Assembly: GCA_947044405.1 (NCBI GenBank)
Contig: CAMRHE010000063.1
Coordinates: 3,751,001-3,815,000 of the forward strand
DNA length: 64,000 nt
Direction of reading: 5' to 3'
From: Leptodactylus fallax
Lineage: Eukaryota > Chordata > Amphibia > Anura > Leptodactylidae
The notes beneath the pieces were generated by a model that did not search any database, was not told the DNA's origin, and saw only the letters and a list, made by a program, of their open reading frames with translations. Both the position numbers and the translations under genes were made by a program. Positions 54,375 to 64,000 of this stretch are shown here, piece after piece (the first letter of the stretch is position 1; each line of letters starts with the position of its first letter).

Positions 54375-54540
54375 TAGGATAAGGCTCTACATTGCGGAAA
54401 TGCAGCATTTTTGGCTGCTGCGGAATATGGGAAGAAAAATGCAGCCTAAACTCAATGAAATGCTACAGAAAAAAATGAAACGTGTTTTTGCAGCGTTTTT
54501 TAGCTGCGTTTTGCTATGTAGGGTTTTAGCCTAAAGTAGT
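54375..54540. repeat. Foldback repeat (GCTGCATTT...AAATGCAGC type)
   Basis: AAGGCTCTACATTGCGGAAA at the left and GCTATGTAGGGTTTTAGCC at the right are inverse. It is related to the pair at 37968-38575. Confidence 0.6.
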
Positions 54541-54833
54541 TTTCCTAGACTTCAATACTGATGACTTATCTTTAACATTGGTCATCAAAATCAGATCAAC
54601 AGGACACAAATCAGTAACGTTACACTCATCTATCACATGGCCTGTTTGCAGCACAGTCCCATTTCAGTGAATAGAGCTGAGCTGCAATACCAAGCAATCT
54701 GCTGCAGCCTCTGAAAACAGTTGATCAGTGGGGGTCCCGGGTATCAGACTTCCACCAATATGATATTGATGTCCTATCCTAAGCAGAAGGTCATCAATAT
54801 CATAAACTGTGCTGCTCGCTTAATACACCTCTC

Positions 54834-55345
54834 CTCCCTTTCTTCATCGGCCGCCCCCCTCTGCCAATCCCTTCACTGGCTACCCGTTGCCCAGTGAATA
54901 GAGTTCAAATTACTAACGCTGACATAAAAAGCCATCCACATCCTGTCCCCTCCATATATCTCTGACCTAATCTCCCGATACCTGCCCCCACGTAACCTCC
55001 TACTCCGCTCTGCTCTTATCCGCCCTTCACACAACTGTCTCCAAGACTTCTCCCGTGCATCCCCCATACTCTGGAACTCATTACCAAGACACATAAGACT
55101 GACCCCCACAGTCACAAGCTTCAAGAAGGCCCTGAAGACTCAGCTATTCAGGAAGGCCTACAACCTCCAATAACACTACTGTCACCACACCACCATCTGT
55201 ACAGCCTCTACCCCCACCTTCTGTCTCTATCCCTCTTCCCTCATAGATTGTAAGCCCTTGCGGGCAGGGCCCTCTATCCCACTGTGTCGGTCACTGTTAG
55301 TATTGTATTTGTTTTGTATATCTTGTGTACCGTATGTAAATGCTC
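54834..55345 (+). mobile_element. 3' end of an L2/CR1-like LINE, dead
   Basis: The plus strand encodes the familiar C-terminal segment of LINE reverse transcriptase proteins: LHWLPVAQ, then after a stop IEFKLLTLT, AIHILSPPYISDL, PILWNSLPRHIR and SFKKALKTQLFRKAYN. Two in-frame stops (near 54900 and 54930) show that it is inactive. Standard 3' UTR words follow (TAGATTGTAAGCCCTTGCGG, GGGCAGGGCCCTCT). The opposite-strand frame at 54873-55124 is a shadow. Confidence 0.85.
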
Positions 55346-55347
55346 AA

Positions 55348-55691
55348 ATGTAAAGCACCATGGAATTAATATAGTAATGTACAGCACAATGGAATTAATA
55401 TAATAATGTACAGCACCATGGAATTAATATAATAATGTACAGCACCATGGAATTAATATAATAATGTACAGCACCATGGAATTAATATAGTAATGTACAG
55501 CACCATGGAATTAATATAATAATGTACAGCACCATGGAGTTAATATAATAATGTACAGCACCATGGAATTAATATAATAATGTCCAGCACCATGGAATTA
55601 ATATAATAATGTACAGCACCATGGAATTAATATAATAATGTACAGCACCAAGGAATTAATATAATGATGTACAGCACCATGGAATTAATGG
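55348..55691 (+). repeat. 29-bp tandem repeat formed in the LINE tail, about 12 copies
   Basis: The unit is AATGTACAGCACCATGGAAT followed by TAATATAAT. The array sits exactly where a single copy would precede the LINE's terminal GGTGCTATATAAACAAA and AAT-rich tail (55690-55731). Copies differ by single bases. Confidence 0.93.
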
Positions 55692-55820
55692 TGCTATATA
55701 AACAAACAACAATAATAATAATAATAATAAAGCTGGAACATCCCTTTAAAATATTTTCACTTTCTGTCAGACACAGTATCATGTACATACATCCCTGTAC
55801 ATAATCTCTGATCCTCCTTC

Positions 55821-55853
55821 TCTTCTCTTCTCTTCTCTTCTCTTCTCTTTTCT
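55821..55853. repeat. (TCTTC)n microsatellite
   Basis: Six or more TTCTC/TCTTC pentamers. The minus-strand reading frame through it (EEKREEKRREEKRR) is an artefact. Confidence 0.85.
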
Positions 55854-56256
55854 CCTCTTTACACAACTCCAAGATTTCTCCATACCCTGGTACTCTTTAC
55901 CCCAAACAGTCAAAGCTAGCTGAAAATCCACATCCTCATAAGCCCTACAACCTACAATAACCCTATTGAATGATCAGTTTTTTATACCCACCTACTGTCT
56001 AATTCCCCTTCCTATGTAGATTATAAACCCTTTCTACTTTTATGTACGTCAACCCTTTTTATGTGTACAGAGTCCTGGACTTAATGGAGCCTTAAAGTGA
56101 CACTCCGGTAGTTTGTTTCTTTCATGATACTGTATACCTTTTATGTATTTAGAGACAGAGTAAGCGTAGTGAGCTGAGCCTTTGCCCCGGAGGAAGGAAA
56201 GCCCAGCTACAAGGACATTGCAGTGCAGCCTCCCTGACTATGGTCTCTTAGATTAT

Positions 56257-56513
56257 TTAAAGAGGACCTTTGATGTCCTTGCAGATCAGCGGTATTATAT
56301 GACACAAGGCTATGGAAGAGTACTGTGAGATGGGTGTTCCTCACTGTAAGGCCCGCCTTTCTGACAGTGGACATATATCGTTGCCGAAACTAACAGTGAT
56401 ATCTCCGGCACCCGGGCGCATACCAACAAAGCAGATTTGAATTCAGCACACTGTCAGCTTTCTAATGGTATATAATACCGTCCATCTCCGAGGACATGAA
56501 AAGTCCTTTTTAA
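56257..56513. mobile_element. TTAA-type MITE (AGAGGACCTTTCATG family), copy 5
   Basis: TTAAAGAGGACCTTTGATGTCC at the left and AGGACATGAAAAGTCCTTTTTAA at the right are intact. Inner words GCGGTATTATATGAC and CACTGTCAGCTTTCTAATGG identify the family. Confidence 0.82.
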
Positions 56514-56870
56514 GAGAATATAGAGAGAAGAATAATTACACTTTCTCCCCAGCAGGCTGGGGATACTGTCTCTAGCTGCCCATATGATACTGTGCTGAGG
56601 TATCATGGACATGACAGCAGAGCATATAAAAAGACAAATCTAACAATCAAGATGGTGTCTGAACTGCGGGGATATATGAAATAAAGATATAAAACATAAG
56701 GAGGGTGTGATATACAATTGATTAAAAGGTGCATTGTTGGAAAAAGTGTTTTCACTCGAATTTAATTCTTCTTGGACCCATGGAAAGAATTTTTTCATAT
56801 TTCTCAAAGTTTTAGAAAAATCAAGGAAGATGAAATTAGCACAACTATTATTTTTTTTACATGTAATGTT

Positions 56871-57829
56871 CTAACCCTTTCCCGACATCCACCTTACTAT
56901 TATGAGTCTTTAAACATGTGCCATGTTAGTGACATCGCCGCCCACCCCCCATCAGGACGGGATTCCAGAGGCGGCGGTCAGTTGCGTTGACAGCTAGGAG
57001 CCTATGGAAGACTCCCAGGCCTCTCTTTAGTATAGGCCTATTATAGGCTGCAATGCATTAGCATTGTAGTATATTGTGCTAGTGATCAGACCCCTGAGGG
57101 GATCTAACAATAGAAGTTTTAAAAAAAAATTTTTTATAATAATTCAATAATTTCAACAAATAATTTCAAATCAACTCCCTTTCCCTTGATCAGATATAAA
57201 AATAACTAAATAAAGTAAGACCCAAACACATTAGACATCCCCAGGTCCGAAAATGCCTGAACTACAAAGTTATAGCAATATTTTACCCATATGGTGAATG
57301 CTGTAGTGTGAAAAAAAAAATCAAAATGGCCAAACCAAAGTTTTTTTCACTGTTTCATCCTCCCAAACAAATTTCAATAAAGAGCGATCAAAACATCAAA
57401 CATTTGCCAAAATGGTATAAATGAAAATTACATATGGCCCTGCAAATAAAAGATGCGTTATGCAGCCCCGTATACAGAAATATAACAAAATTACAGTAGC
57501 AGAGGTTTTGGATTTTTTTAACAATATAAATTTGGTTTACCTGTAATCGTAACAACGCACCATATACAGTTACCATGTCATTTCGGCTGCGCAGTCAACG
57601 CCCTAAAAACATAGCCCATAAGAAAGTGTCACAAATGCAGTTTTTCTCTAATTCCACCCCATTCTGAATTTTGTTTGTGTCTTCCCAGTACATTGTATGG
57701 AATATTTAATGGTACCGTTATAAAGTACAGTTTGTCCTGCACAAACTAAGCCCTCATATGGCTCTGTGAATGGAAAGCAGAGAGTAAAAAAATTAAAGTC
57801 GAAAAATGGCTGTGGCAAGAAGGGGTTAA
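56871..57829. mobile_element. TTAA-type element related to 12280-13057, reversed
   Basis: The left end CTAACCCTTTCCCGACATCC and right end AAGAAGGGGTTAA face each other. CTTCCCAGTACATTGTATGG, GAATATTTAATGGTACC and CAAACTAAGCCCTCATATGG are the reverse complement counterparts of blocks at 12330-12600. Confidence 0.65.
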
Positions 57830-57879
57830 ATTAGTTTACCATAGATCATGATTTTTTTCATGGTCAGAAATCTCTATAC

Positions 57880-58170
57880 ACACAGACACCCCACGTACTG
57901 TCACACTCGCCATTACTAGTGCGTGGAGCCGGTAGCTGCTCTTCCAGAGCCTAGACCCGAGTTACTCTAGAATAAAGTGCTCAATATGTTTTTATGTCCT
58001 TAGCCAGCAGACTTGGCAGGAGTCCGGATTGTGATCTCCAGACAGAACATTAGATGATCGATTTATCTTGATTGTTTTGGGGACAATGACAGAGACTGTG
58101 ACAGTGACAAATAGCGAAGTGCTCTCCGCTCTGCTGCTGCACATTAAGCATTTGTAGGAAATCTAGCAGA
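57880..58170. other. Apparently single-copy block in the upstream flank
   Basis: No repeat words shared with the rest of the window. It includes CGCCATTACTAGTGCGTGGA and CATTAGATGATCGATTTATC. Nothing coding is recognised. Confidence 0.25.
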
Positions 58171-58399
58171 AATAAAAAAAAAAATCTGAATTTGCAGCGT
58201 CCGGTGAATTCGATGTTGACACAGATCTACTGTACTCAAGGTTGTCATATCCACCTATCACCACTATTCAATGTGAAATTTGTATTCTCCGTAATGTGCA
58301 GCAGGTTATTTTATGCTGGGATGCCCTATGTTTTATATATCATTTATTTATTAATATATTTCTTTTTTTTATTTTATCTTTTGCCCAGTTAACAAAAAC

Positions 58400-58640
58400 T
58401 GAGTGTTTTTAGTTTCTGATTATGGGAGTGGCCATCTTGCCTAAGATGCTGCTCTGTTCTTGCAGAGATACTGTTTGCTTTACAGAAGCTACATGGATCA
58501 TAGGAAACTGCTGTCAGGTAATGAAGTATTGATTTCTATGGTGGAGTGTTGTGGGCATGCTCTGTGACCTTTACAGAGGAAGGGGGTGTCGGTGAGCTGT
58601 GATCAACGCTTATCGTGAATGGTGGATCCTGTCTCATCTA
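58400..58640 (+). repeat. Dispersed repeat, diverged copy 3 of 4
   Basis: Retains GATTATGGGAGTGGCCATCT, TGCTCTGTTCTTGCAGAG and GGCATGCTCTGTG in the order seen at 6835-7030. Confidence 0.55.
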
Positions 58641-59179
58641 CAGTGGGTACGGAAAGTATTCAGACCCCTTAAAATTTTTCACTCTTTGTTTCATTGCAGC
58701 CATTTGCTAAAAACAAAAAAGTTCATTTTATTTCTCATTAATGTACACTCAGCTCCCCATCTTGACAGAAAAAAACAGAAATGTAGATATTTTTGCAAAT
58801 TTATTAAAAAAGAAAAGCTGAAATATCACATGGTCATACTGGTGTACAAAAAAACTCAGTTCTTGTTATCACTGGGGGGTCCCAGTGTTTGGACCCCCAA
58901 CAATCAGACACTTATCACCTGTGATAAGGTGTGATAGGTTATAAACTTGACCAAAATATTGATGACTTATCCTTCATGATGTCTTCATTACCTACCAAGT
59001 AACGCGCCATACATTGTCCAGTGGCTTTGTTTGGTATTGCAGTTTAGCGGATTCACTTCACCTGTGAAGCAGAAGCAGAACTCTCTGGAGCAAAACTACA
59101 ATCAACGGACCCGTGGGGCTCCTGTGTGTTGGATCCTTGGGATAAGTCATCAATATTTTAGTCCCCGAAAACCCATTTT

Positions 59180-59460
59180 AGGCTGAGGCCCTACGGAGCG
59201 GACCGCAATGAAAAAGCGCTGCAGGAAAAAACCATGGTGGAAACGCATTGCATTTTTTCCTGTAGTGCTTTTCAATTATACCTATAGGGAAACCGCCAGC
59301 ATTTCCGTAGGTATAATTGACAAGCTGCGATTTCCAAAACTGCGACGGTTTTGTAACTTGCTGCATTTCCACTTCAGGTATTTTTCTGCAATGTGTGGAT
59401 GGGATTTGTTAGTCACTTTGCAGGGACTGTAAAACGCTGCGTGGGGCCCCAGTCTAAAGG
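59180..59460. repeat. Foldback repeat (GCAGTGTTTT family)
   Basis: The left GGCTGAGGCCCTACGGAGCG mirrors the right GCTGCGTGGGGCCCCAGTC. The centre TACCTATAGGGAAACC / GTAGGTATAATTG is self-complementary. Related to 37968-38575. Confidence 0.6.
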
Positions 59461-60783
59461 TACATTCACATGTATAAAATTTATGTGGCTGAAAATCAAT
59501 TCCAAACATGTTTTGGTGCCAAGCCACGTATGAATAAACCTTTACAGACCATGGCTGCATGTGTTTTCCTTTTTCTTCTTTGCTGGGTTGCTCTATGGAC
59601 CAGTATTTTGCTCTCTTTTGACTTATCCTCCATTCAGAGCATCCTTAGTCCTCATTCACACTTGCAGATGAAGTCGGTACAGAATATGTAGACTATGGGG
59701 ATCTGATATCCAGAATTCCGGTGTAAAAAAAAGTCGCAAAGCAGGTATTTGCAACTTTTTCTGCTCATTTGTACAAAAGTTTTGCAAGATTTTGATTTCT
59801 GTACCACGCACTTTTCAAAATTGGGTGGTAAAGTGGGCGAGGTTAGCCTGTCAAGCTGTCGCAAAAATTGTCACTAACTCACTCCAGTCAATGTATGGCG
59901 TAAAACATTTCACGACAGACTTATCAGATTTGTACATGCATTTCACTTATCAAACATTGCACAACATTTTATAAATTTGGCTCAAATGACGCTAATGCAG
60001 AATCCAGCAAAACTGAGACATATTTATGAAGACTGCCGTTACTCACGCCAGTCTTCATAGCCCAGGAGCCAGAGTAGGATGTGCCACATATATGATGAGG
60101 CGCACATCTCCTCATAAATGTGGCGCATGGGAGTAAATGTACGCCAGCTCCATGGCCCCACCCCTGTCTGCCTTCACCATGCCACTTTTTTGGGAAAGTG
60201 GCGTAGGTGGAACATATTTTAAAAAGTTGCAATTTCTTAACATGAAACCATGTTTTGCGCAAAATATGCGACTTTTTATACCTTGTATGCCAGAAAACGG
60301 ATGCACAAGGCATAATAAATCTACCACACTGACCCCTAATGATACATTTCCCCCACAGTGTTTTTCTTTAGCGCTGTTCACACCTGTAATACTTTTCATA
60401 ATTTCGCATCTAACAATTGGTACATAATATAATTTAGTCTCAATTCGGCTCAGTACACAATCCATTCATAGGAATGATCAGCCATACCAAGCCTTACAAT
60501 AAAGCTTTTTGTTTATGGCCCTTTACCAAGAGCAGGTGTCATGTATAAAAGGAGATATATAAAAAGAACATTTTGACACCGAAGCAAAACTGATGTACGA
60601 TGACAGCCAAAATAATGAAACAGCATTCGTGACAGTGTTTTCTGGTTAGTAATGTGCAATTCATTCTGTGCTTGACAGCTGCTCTATGTCAGAGAAAACT
60701 CAGATTTATGTCTTGTAGGAGAAAAACGAGGGGGGGGGGGGAAGAAAGTCTCCAACATGATGAGTCTGAAGTTTATGGAAGAA

Positions 60784-60880
60784 AACATCACGTCACCATT
60801 ATTTATTATTTATTATTTATTTATTATGGTTACTTATATAGCGCCATCATATTCCGCAGCGCTTTACAGATTTACCATTT
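60784..60880 (-). mobile_element. LINE 3' tail fragment
   Basis: The minus strand reads GTAAAGCGCTGCGGAATATG, ATGGCGCTATATAAG, then TAATAAATAAATAATAAA. This is the 3' tail form of a common frog LINE and resembles the tail at 55690-55731. Confidence 0.65.
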
Positions 60881-61021
60881 ATTTGATGTGTCTGAAATTG
60901 AGTATTAAAAACCTAAGGGTTAATTTGTAAGGCCGTAATGTGGTTGCATTATCCTGACCGTGGATTTATGGACCAGAACCAGCAGTATTATAGAGATCTA
61001 CAGTGTCGGTCTGAACTTTCT

Positions 61022-61165
61022 TCGGCACACCAGATAAAATGATTTTGGGGGCCAACCTCCAATATCCCCTATGAAATAGACCATAGTACCCTTCAAACTT
61101 GGATGTCTTCTGATGGACCATTATTGTGTTAGAGCCTGGGAGGATCCCCTGGTACTCTGGTCTTG
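61022..61165 (+). repeat. Dispersed repeat fragment shared with 25141-25290
   Basis: The words GATAAAATGATTTTGGGGGC, GAAATAGACCATAGTACCCT and GAGGATCCCCTGGTACT match the copy next to the minisatellite. A reversed relative lies at 3381-3560. Confidence 0.65.
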
Positions 61166-62148
61166 ACACTGGAGATCTATGGCACTGTAAGTTTGGGTCA
61201 TTGGATCTGCGGTCGGGATGGGATTAGTGGGTATAATACAGACTGGAAACGTCCAGGGGTGGATTTAAACAGCCCTATTTTTCCAGCTTCAAAGTTGCTA
61301 TGTTGTGGTTGTGTGACAGATATCACTAGTGCTTTACAGATCCAATGACCCAATTGCATCCTGATAGGTTTTGCCATTGTTCCTGTCAAATCTGTTTAGA
61401 ATACTGACAGAGGTTCCGAGTGATGAGCCTAATGCAGAAACTTGATATAGTATCCCATATACCTGAGGTACTTGTTAGTTCCCTGTAAGGCCTAAATAGA
61501 GCCTTAATATCCTCATGCATGTGACTGAGTGTGCAGGTCAAGTCTCTCCTGATGGGGGGTCCTATGCTCTGTTCTGTTACAGTTATAGAGCAGGTCCTAC
61601 CCTGCTCCATTGCTTTGGAACGGAGCAGAAAAGAATGACAAAGGATGACACTAAGATGTAATTCGAGTGTCATCCGCTATGAAATTGGTCACCCTTGGAC
61701 ATGCACACTCGGTTATGTAGCTGTAGCCTTAGACCTTTATGTCTATAAATTTTATGTATCAAGACTGTGGTCTTATGGGGCATAATTTTGATTCCCAATG
61801 ATATACATACCAACTTTGGCTCTGAGAATTAAGATATTTGAAGGGAAGTTCCACCTCTGGCACTCACCTATATCTCAACAGAAATCCTCAACCCCTCTTA
61901 GAGAGTATGTGACGCACACTCAGCTCTCTCCATTTACTTGTCTGGGTTTTCTGAGATTAGCTGAGCTTTCCTAATAACTGCCCCAACCCATATGGGAATA
62001 TACTATTCAGAACTTTGTACTGGACACTTTAAGTTCTGTGTCTTATGAGGCCCACTGCATATTCGGACCAATGCCCTTGTAGACACATGGAAACACAAGC
62101 TTTTAATAGGAGTTTCTTGAGTAATGCAGATCATTACACAAAATAATA

Positions 62149-62400
62149 AGGCTAGGGCTACATGGCGACTTTGGTTGTGACTCCAAATGTGCAGCCAAAG
62201 ATGTCCATGACTCCATGTGACTCCCTCACCAATGTAAGTGAATGGAGTTGCATTGTGACCCTGAGGGTTTTGCAACTGCGACTTCTAGTCACAACAAAAT
62301 CCGGCACTGCTCAATCTTTTTGTGACTAGCAGTCAGGGTCGCGGTGTGACTCCATTCACTTACATGGTAAAGAAGTCACAGGATGACACAGTGATCTAAA
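62149..62400. repeat. GGGCTACATG palindromic repeat, copy 2
   Basis: GGCTAGGGCTACATGGCGAC, ACCAATGTAAGTGAATGGAG and the mirrored CTCCATTCACTTACATGG match the organisation of 46831-47109. Confidence 0.72.
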
Positions 62401-63111
62401 TTAATCTGCAAGGGATTAGATTGTATGGACCAAGTATGATCATATAGGAGGCGTCATGTGTCGTTCGTACTGAGTGATGCGGTAAATAGACCAGAGACCA
62501 CAATATATAAAGATTATATATAGCAGTCCTCTACGGTCATGCTATAGAAAATTATAGTCTTGCCCTGGGGCTACAGAATAATCCACATTTTTCAGGTGGC
62601 AACCGGTTGGACCCCAGTATAGTCAGTGGGGTCCGTGGGTTTCCACGGGTAACCGCTTTTTAAGTGGATTAGTTTTTCGGATCCCAATCGGAAACCCAAG
62701 CGCAGTTGTGAACCTAGCATAAGCCTGCTGTTCACTGAAACATTTTGATAGTTATCACCCAGCTGTTATTCTCACAGTTTTACCTGCGATGTACACTAGA
62801 TGTCGCTGGATTCCACATTGTGTAGAAAAACAATAAACTTAACATTTTCTCCATGCTTGAGGCAGGTTTACATGGCACTTTTTTTTTTTTTTTTTTAACT
62901 AAATAACTGCATTCAGTTTTTACCTGCAGTAATGCCTAACACATGTTATCTAAACCTACCATTACATTGAAAACCTCTGGTTTGCTGACCCAGTAGTAAT
63001 GGGCTCCTTGGTAGAGATGGGCAAACTTCTGAAGATGTATTTTGGATTCCAGTAGGTCAGGCCAAAGATATGCTTCAGGTCTAATAAGTTCATCTCGAAC
63101 CAGTAATGCAA

Positions 63112-63172
63112 TTCATATACTCTGGGGTCTGTTCACACTCCAGAATATAATAAGCGGAGCCCCGGAGGGGGG
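63112..63172 (+). mobile_element. Solo end of the terminal-hairpin palindromic element
   Basis: TATACTCTGGGGTCTGTTCA, then CACTCCAGAATATAATAAGC and GGAGCCCCGGAGGGG, match the left end of 29008-29344. The rest of the element is absent. Confidence 0.65.
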
Positions 63173-63484
63173 GTTGGTATACCAGGTTGATTTTCATAAT
63201 ATCACCGTCATTGTCTTAAATACTGATGACAATGGTTTTAAGATGACTCAAATAAGTAAAAGTAGGACATGGGAGATGAGACTTCTGCCTTTTGTCATGA
63301 AGTTATAGTATGACAAACCACAGATGGGAAAAATTGTCATAAAATAGTAGTCAGACTTCATCAGAACTGGTCAGACGGGTGCAAAGGGGACAAACAGTAG
63401 AAAAGCTTCCCCATTTCTATAAAGTCATGAACTTTTATTTTTATGATCCATAATGACATCACATAATGACCTCTGTGACCCATG

Positions 63485-64000
63485 AGTGTATATTAAAGAG
63501 AATATGTCACCAATTTATATAACAAAACCAGATTTATAGTGAAATATATAACTTTTTTCTCATCTGTTTTTACTTAATGAGTGTAGATTTTTTATTCTAT
63601 TTTCTGTACATGATTATTCGGGCGGACATCTTGCCTGAGCTTTTCCTCTGCTCTGTTAACATTTAGTGATATGCTTTACAGCACTCTCATGGCCATAGAG
63701 AGCAATAGTCTGGAGCAGATTCATTGATCTCTATAGGCGAGTGTTCTAGACATGCTCTGTGCAGGAAGGGGAGTAGATAACCTGTGACATCATTTATCAT
63801 CAGTAGTGAATGCAACAAAGGGTGTTATAAAGGTGTTGTCTTATATCATAATGCTGATAGAGGTGTTATCGTCCAATAATATGCCATCTGTCTCATCTGT
63901 GATGTAAATGCAATGACTGCTGCAAAGAAAACCCTAAAAAATTGGCAAGTGTCAGTTTATTATTAGGCTTAGTGGTTGAAGTTAAAATTGCAGAATATAG
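63485..64000 (+). repeat. Dispersed repeat, copy 4 of 4 (cut by window end)
   Basis: Same words in the same order as 6780-7340 (TTCTATTTTCTGTACATGAT, GGGCGGACATCTTGCCTGAG, TTCTAGACATGCTCTGTGCA, AAGTGTCAGTTTATTATTAG). Confidence 0.8.

Larger units (their letters stand above)
58641..63484. other. Upstream flank, no gene recognised
   Basis: Apart from the listed repeats, 58870-59180 is a common repeat fragment (GGACCCCCAACAATCAGACACTT). 59720-60360 is a diffuse repeat with GCAACTTTTT and CTTATCAGA words related to 34970-35400. 61190-61700 and 62400-63000 show nothing I can name. Confidence 0.5.

Noticed and set aside
54873..55124. Minus-strand 83-codon frame
   Set aside because: Antisense shadow of the LINE C-terminal segment, which is recognisable on the plus strand.
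55627..55872. Glu/Lys/Arg-rich frame (EEKREEKRREEKRR)
   Set aside because: Translation of a TCTTC microsatellite and LINE tail; not a gene.

Overview
This is vertebrate nuclear DNA. Genes are split by long introns with GT-AG junctions, there are no dense open frames, and interspersed repeats fill most of the non-coding sequence. The repeat content suggests an amphibian, most likely an anuran frog: many palindromic elements flanked by TTAA with ends such as TTAAAGGGGTTGTCC or TTAAAGAGGACCTTTCAT, LINE tails of the GGCGCTATATAA type, an approximately 1.6-kb Tc1-like element, a hAT element with CAGGGGTGTCAAACT ends, and CGAAACGCGT motifs. The organism call is inference from repeat style, not from a database match.

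There is one protein-coding gene, on the minus strand, covering 4765-47447. It has eleven coding exons whose splice phases fit together without a gap and give a protein of about 605 residues. The order is RING finger, TPR-like helices, a charged linker, a second RING finger, then a LON substrate-binding domain. This is the LONRF family of E3 ubiquitin ligases. The C-terminus looks most like LONRF1. The protein lacks the roughly 150-residue segment that precedes the first RING in human LONRF1-3, so it is called a LONRF1-like paralog. A CpG-rich region with a CCAAT box and an M-box lies upstream at 47740-47830.

The introns carry the notable structure. Intron 10 holds several palindromic MITEs and a copied 135-bp block. 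Intron 6 holds dispersed repeats and a fragment that looks like the end of a Penelope-type retroelement between inverted repeats that carry hammerhead-ribozyme-like cores. Intron 5 holds a 2.7-kb minisatellite of about 70 copies of a 39-bp unit, a complete non-autonomous hAT element with an 8-bp target duplication, and a second copy of part of that element's interior. Intron 4 holds a full-length but broken Tc1/mariner element. Introns 1-3 hold more MITEs.

No further gene was found upstream of the promoter (47830-64000) or downstream of the stop (1-4764). The upstream flank begins with a degenerate tandem array (about 145-bp unit, 48120-49355). It then carries nested MITEs, a LINE 3' end whose tail has become a 29-bp tandem repeat, and several dispersed repeats shared with the introns.
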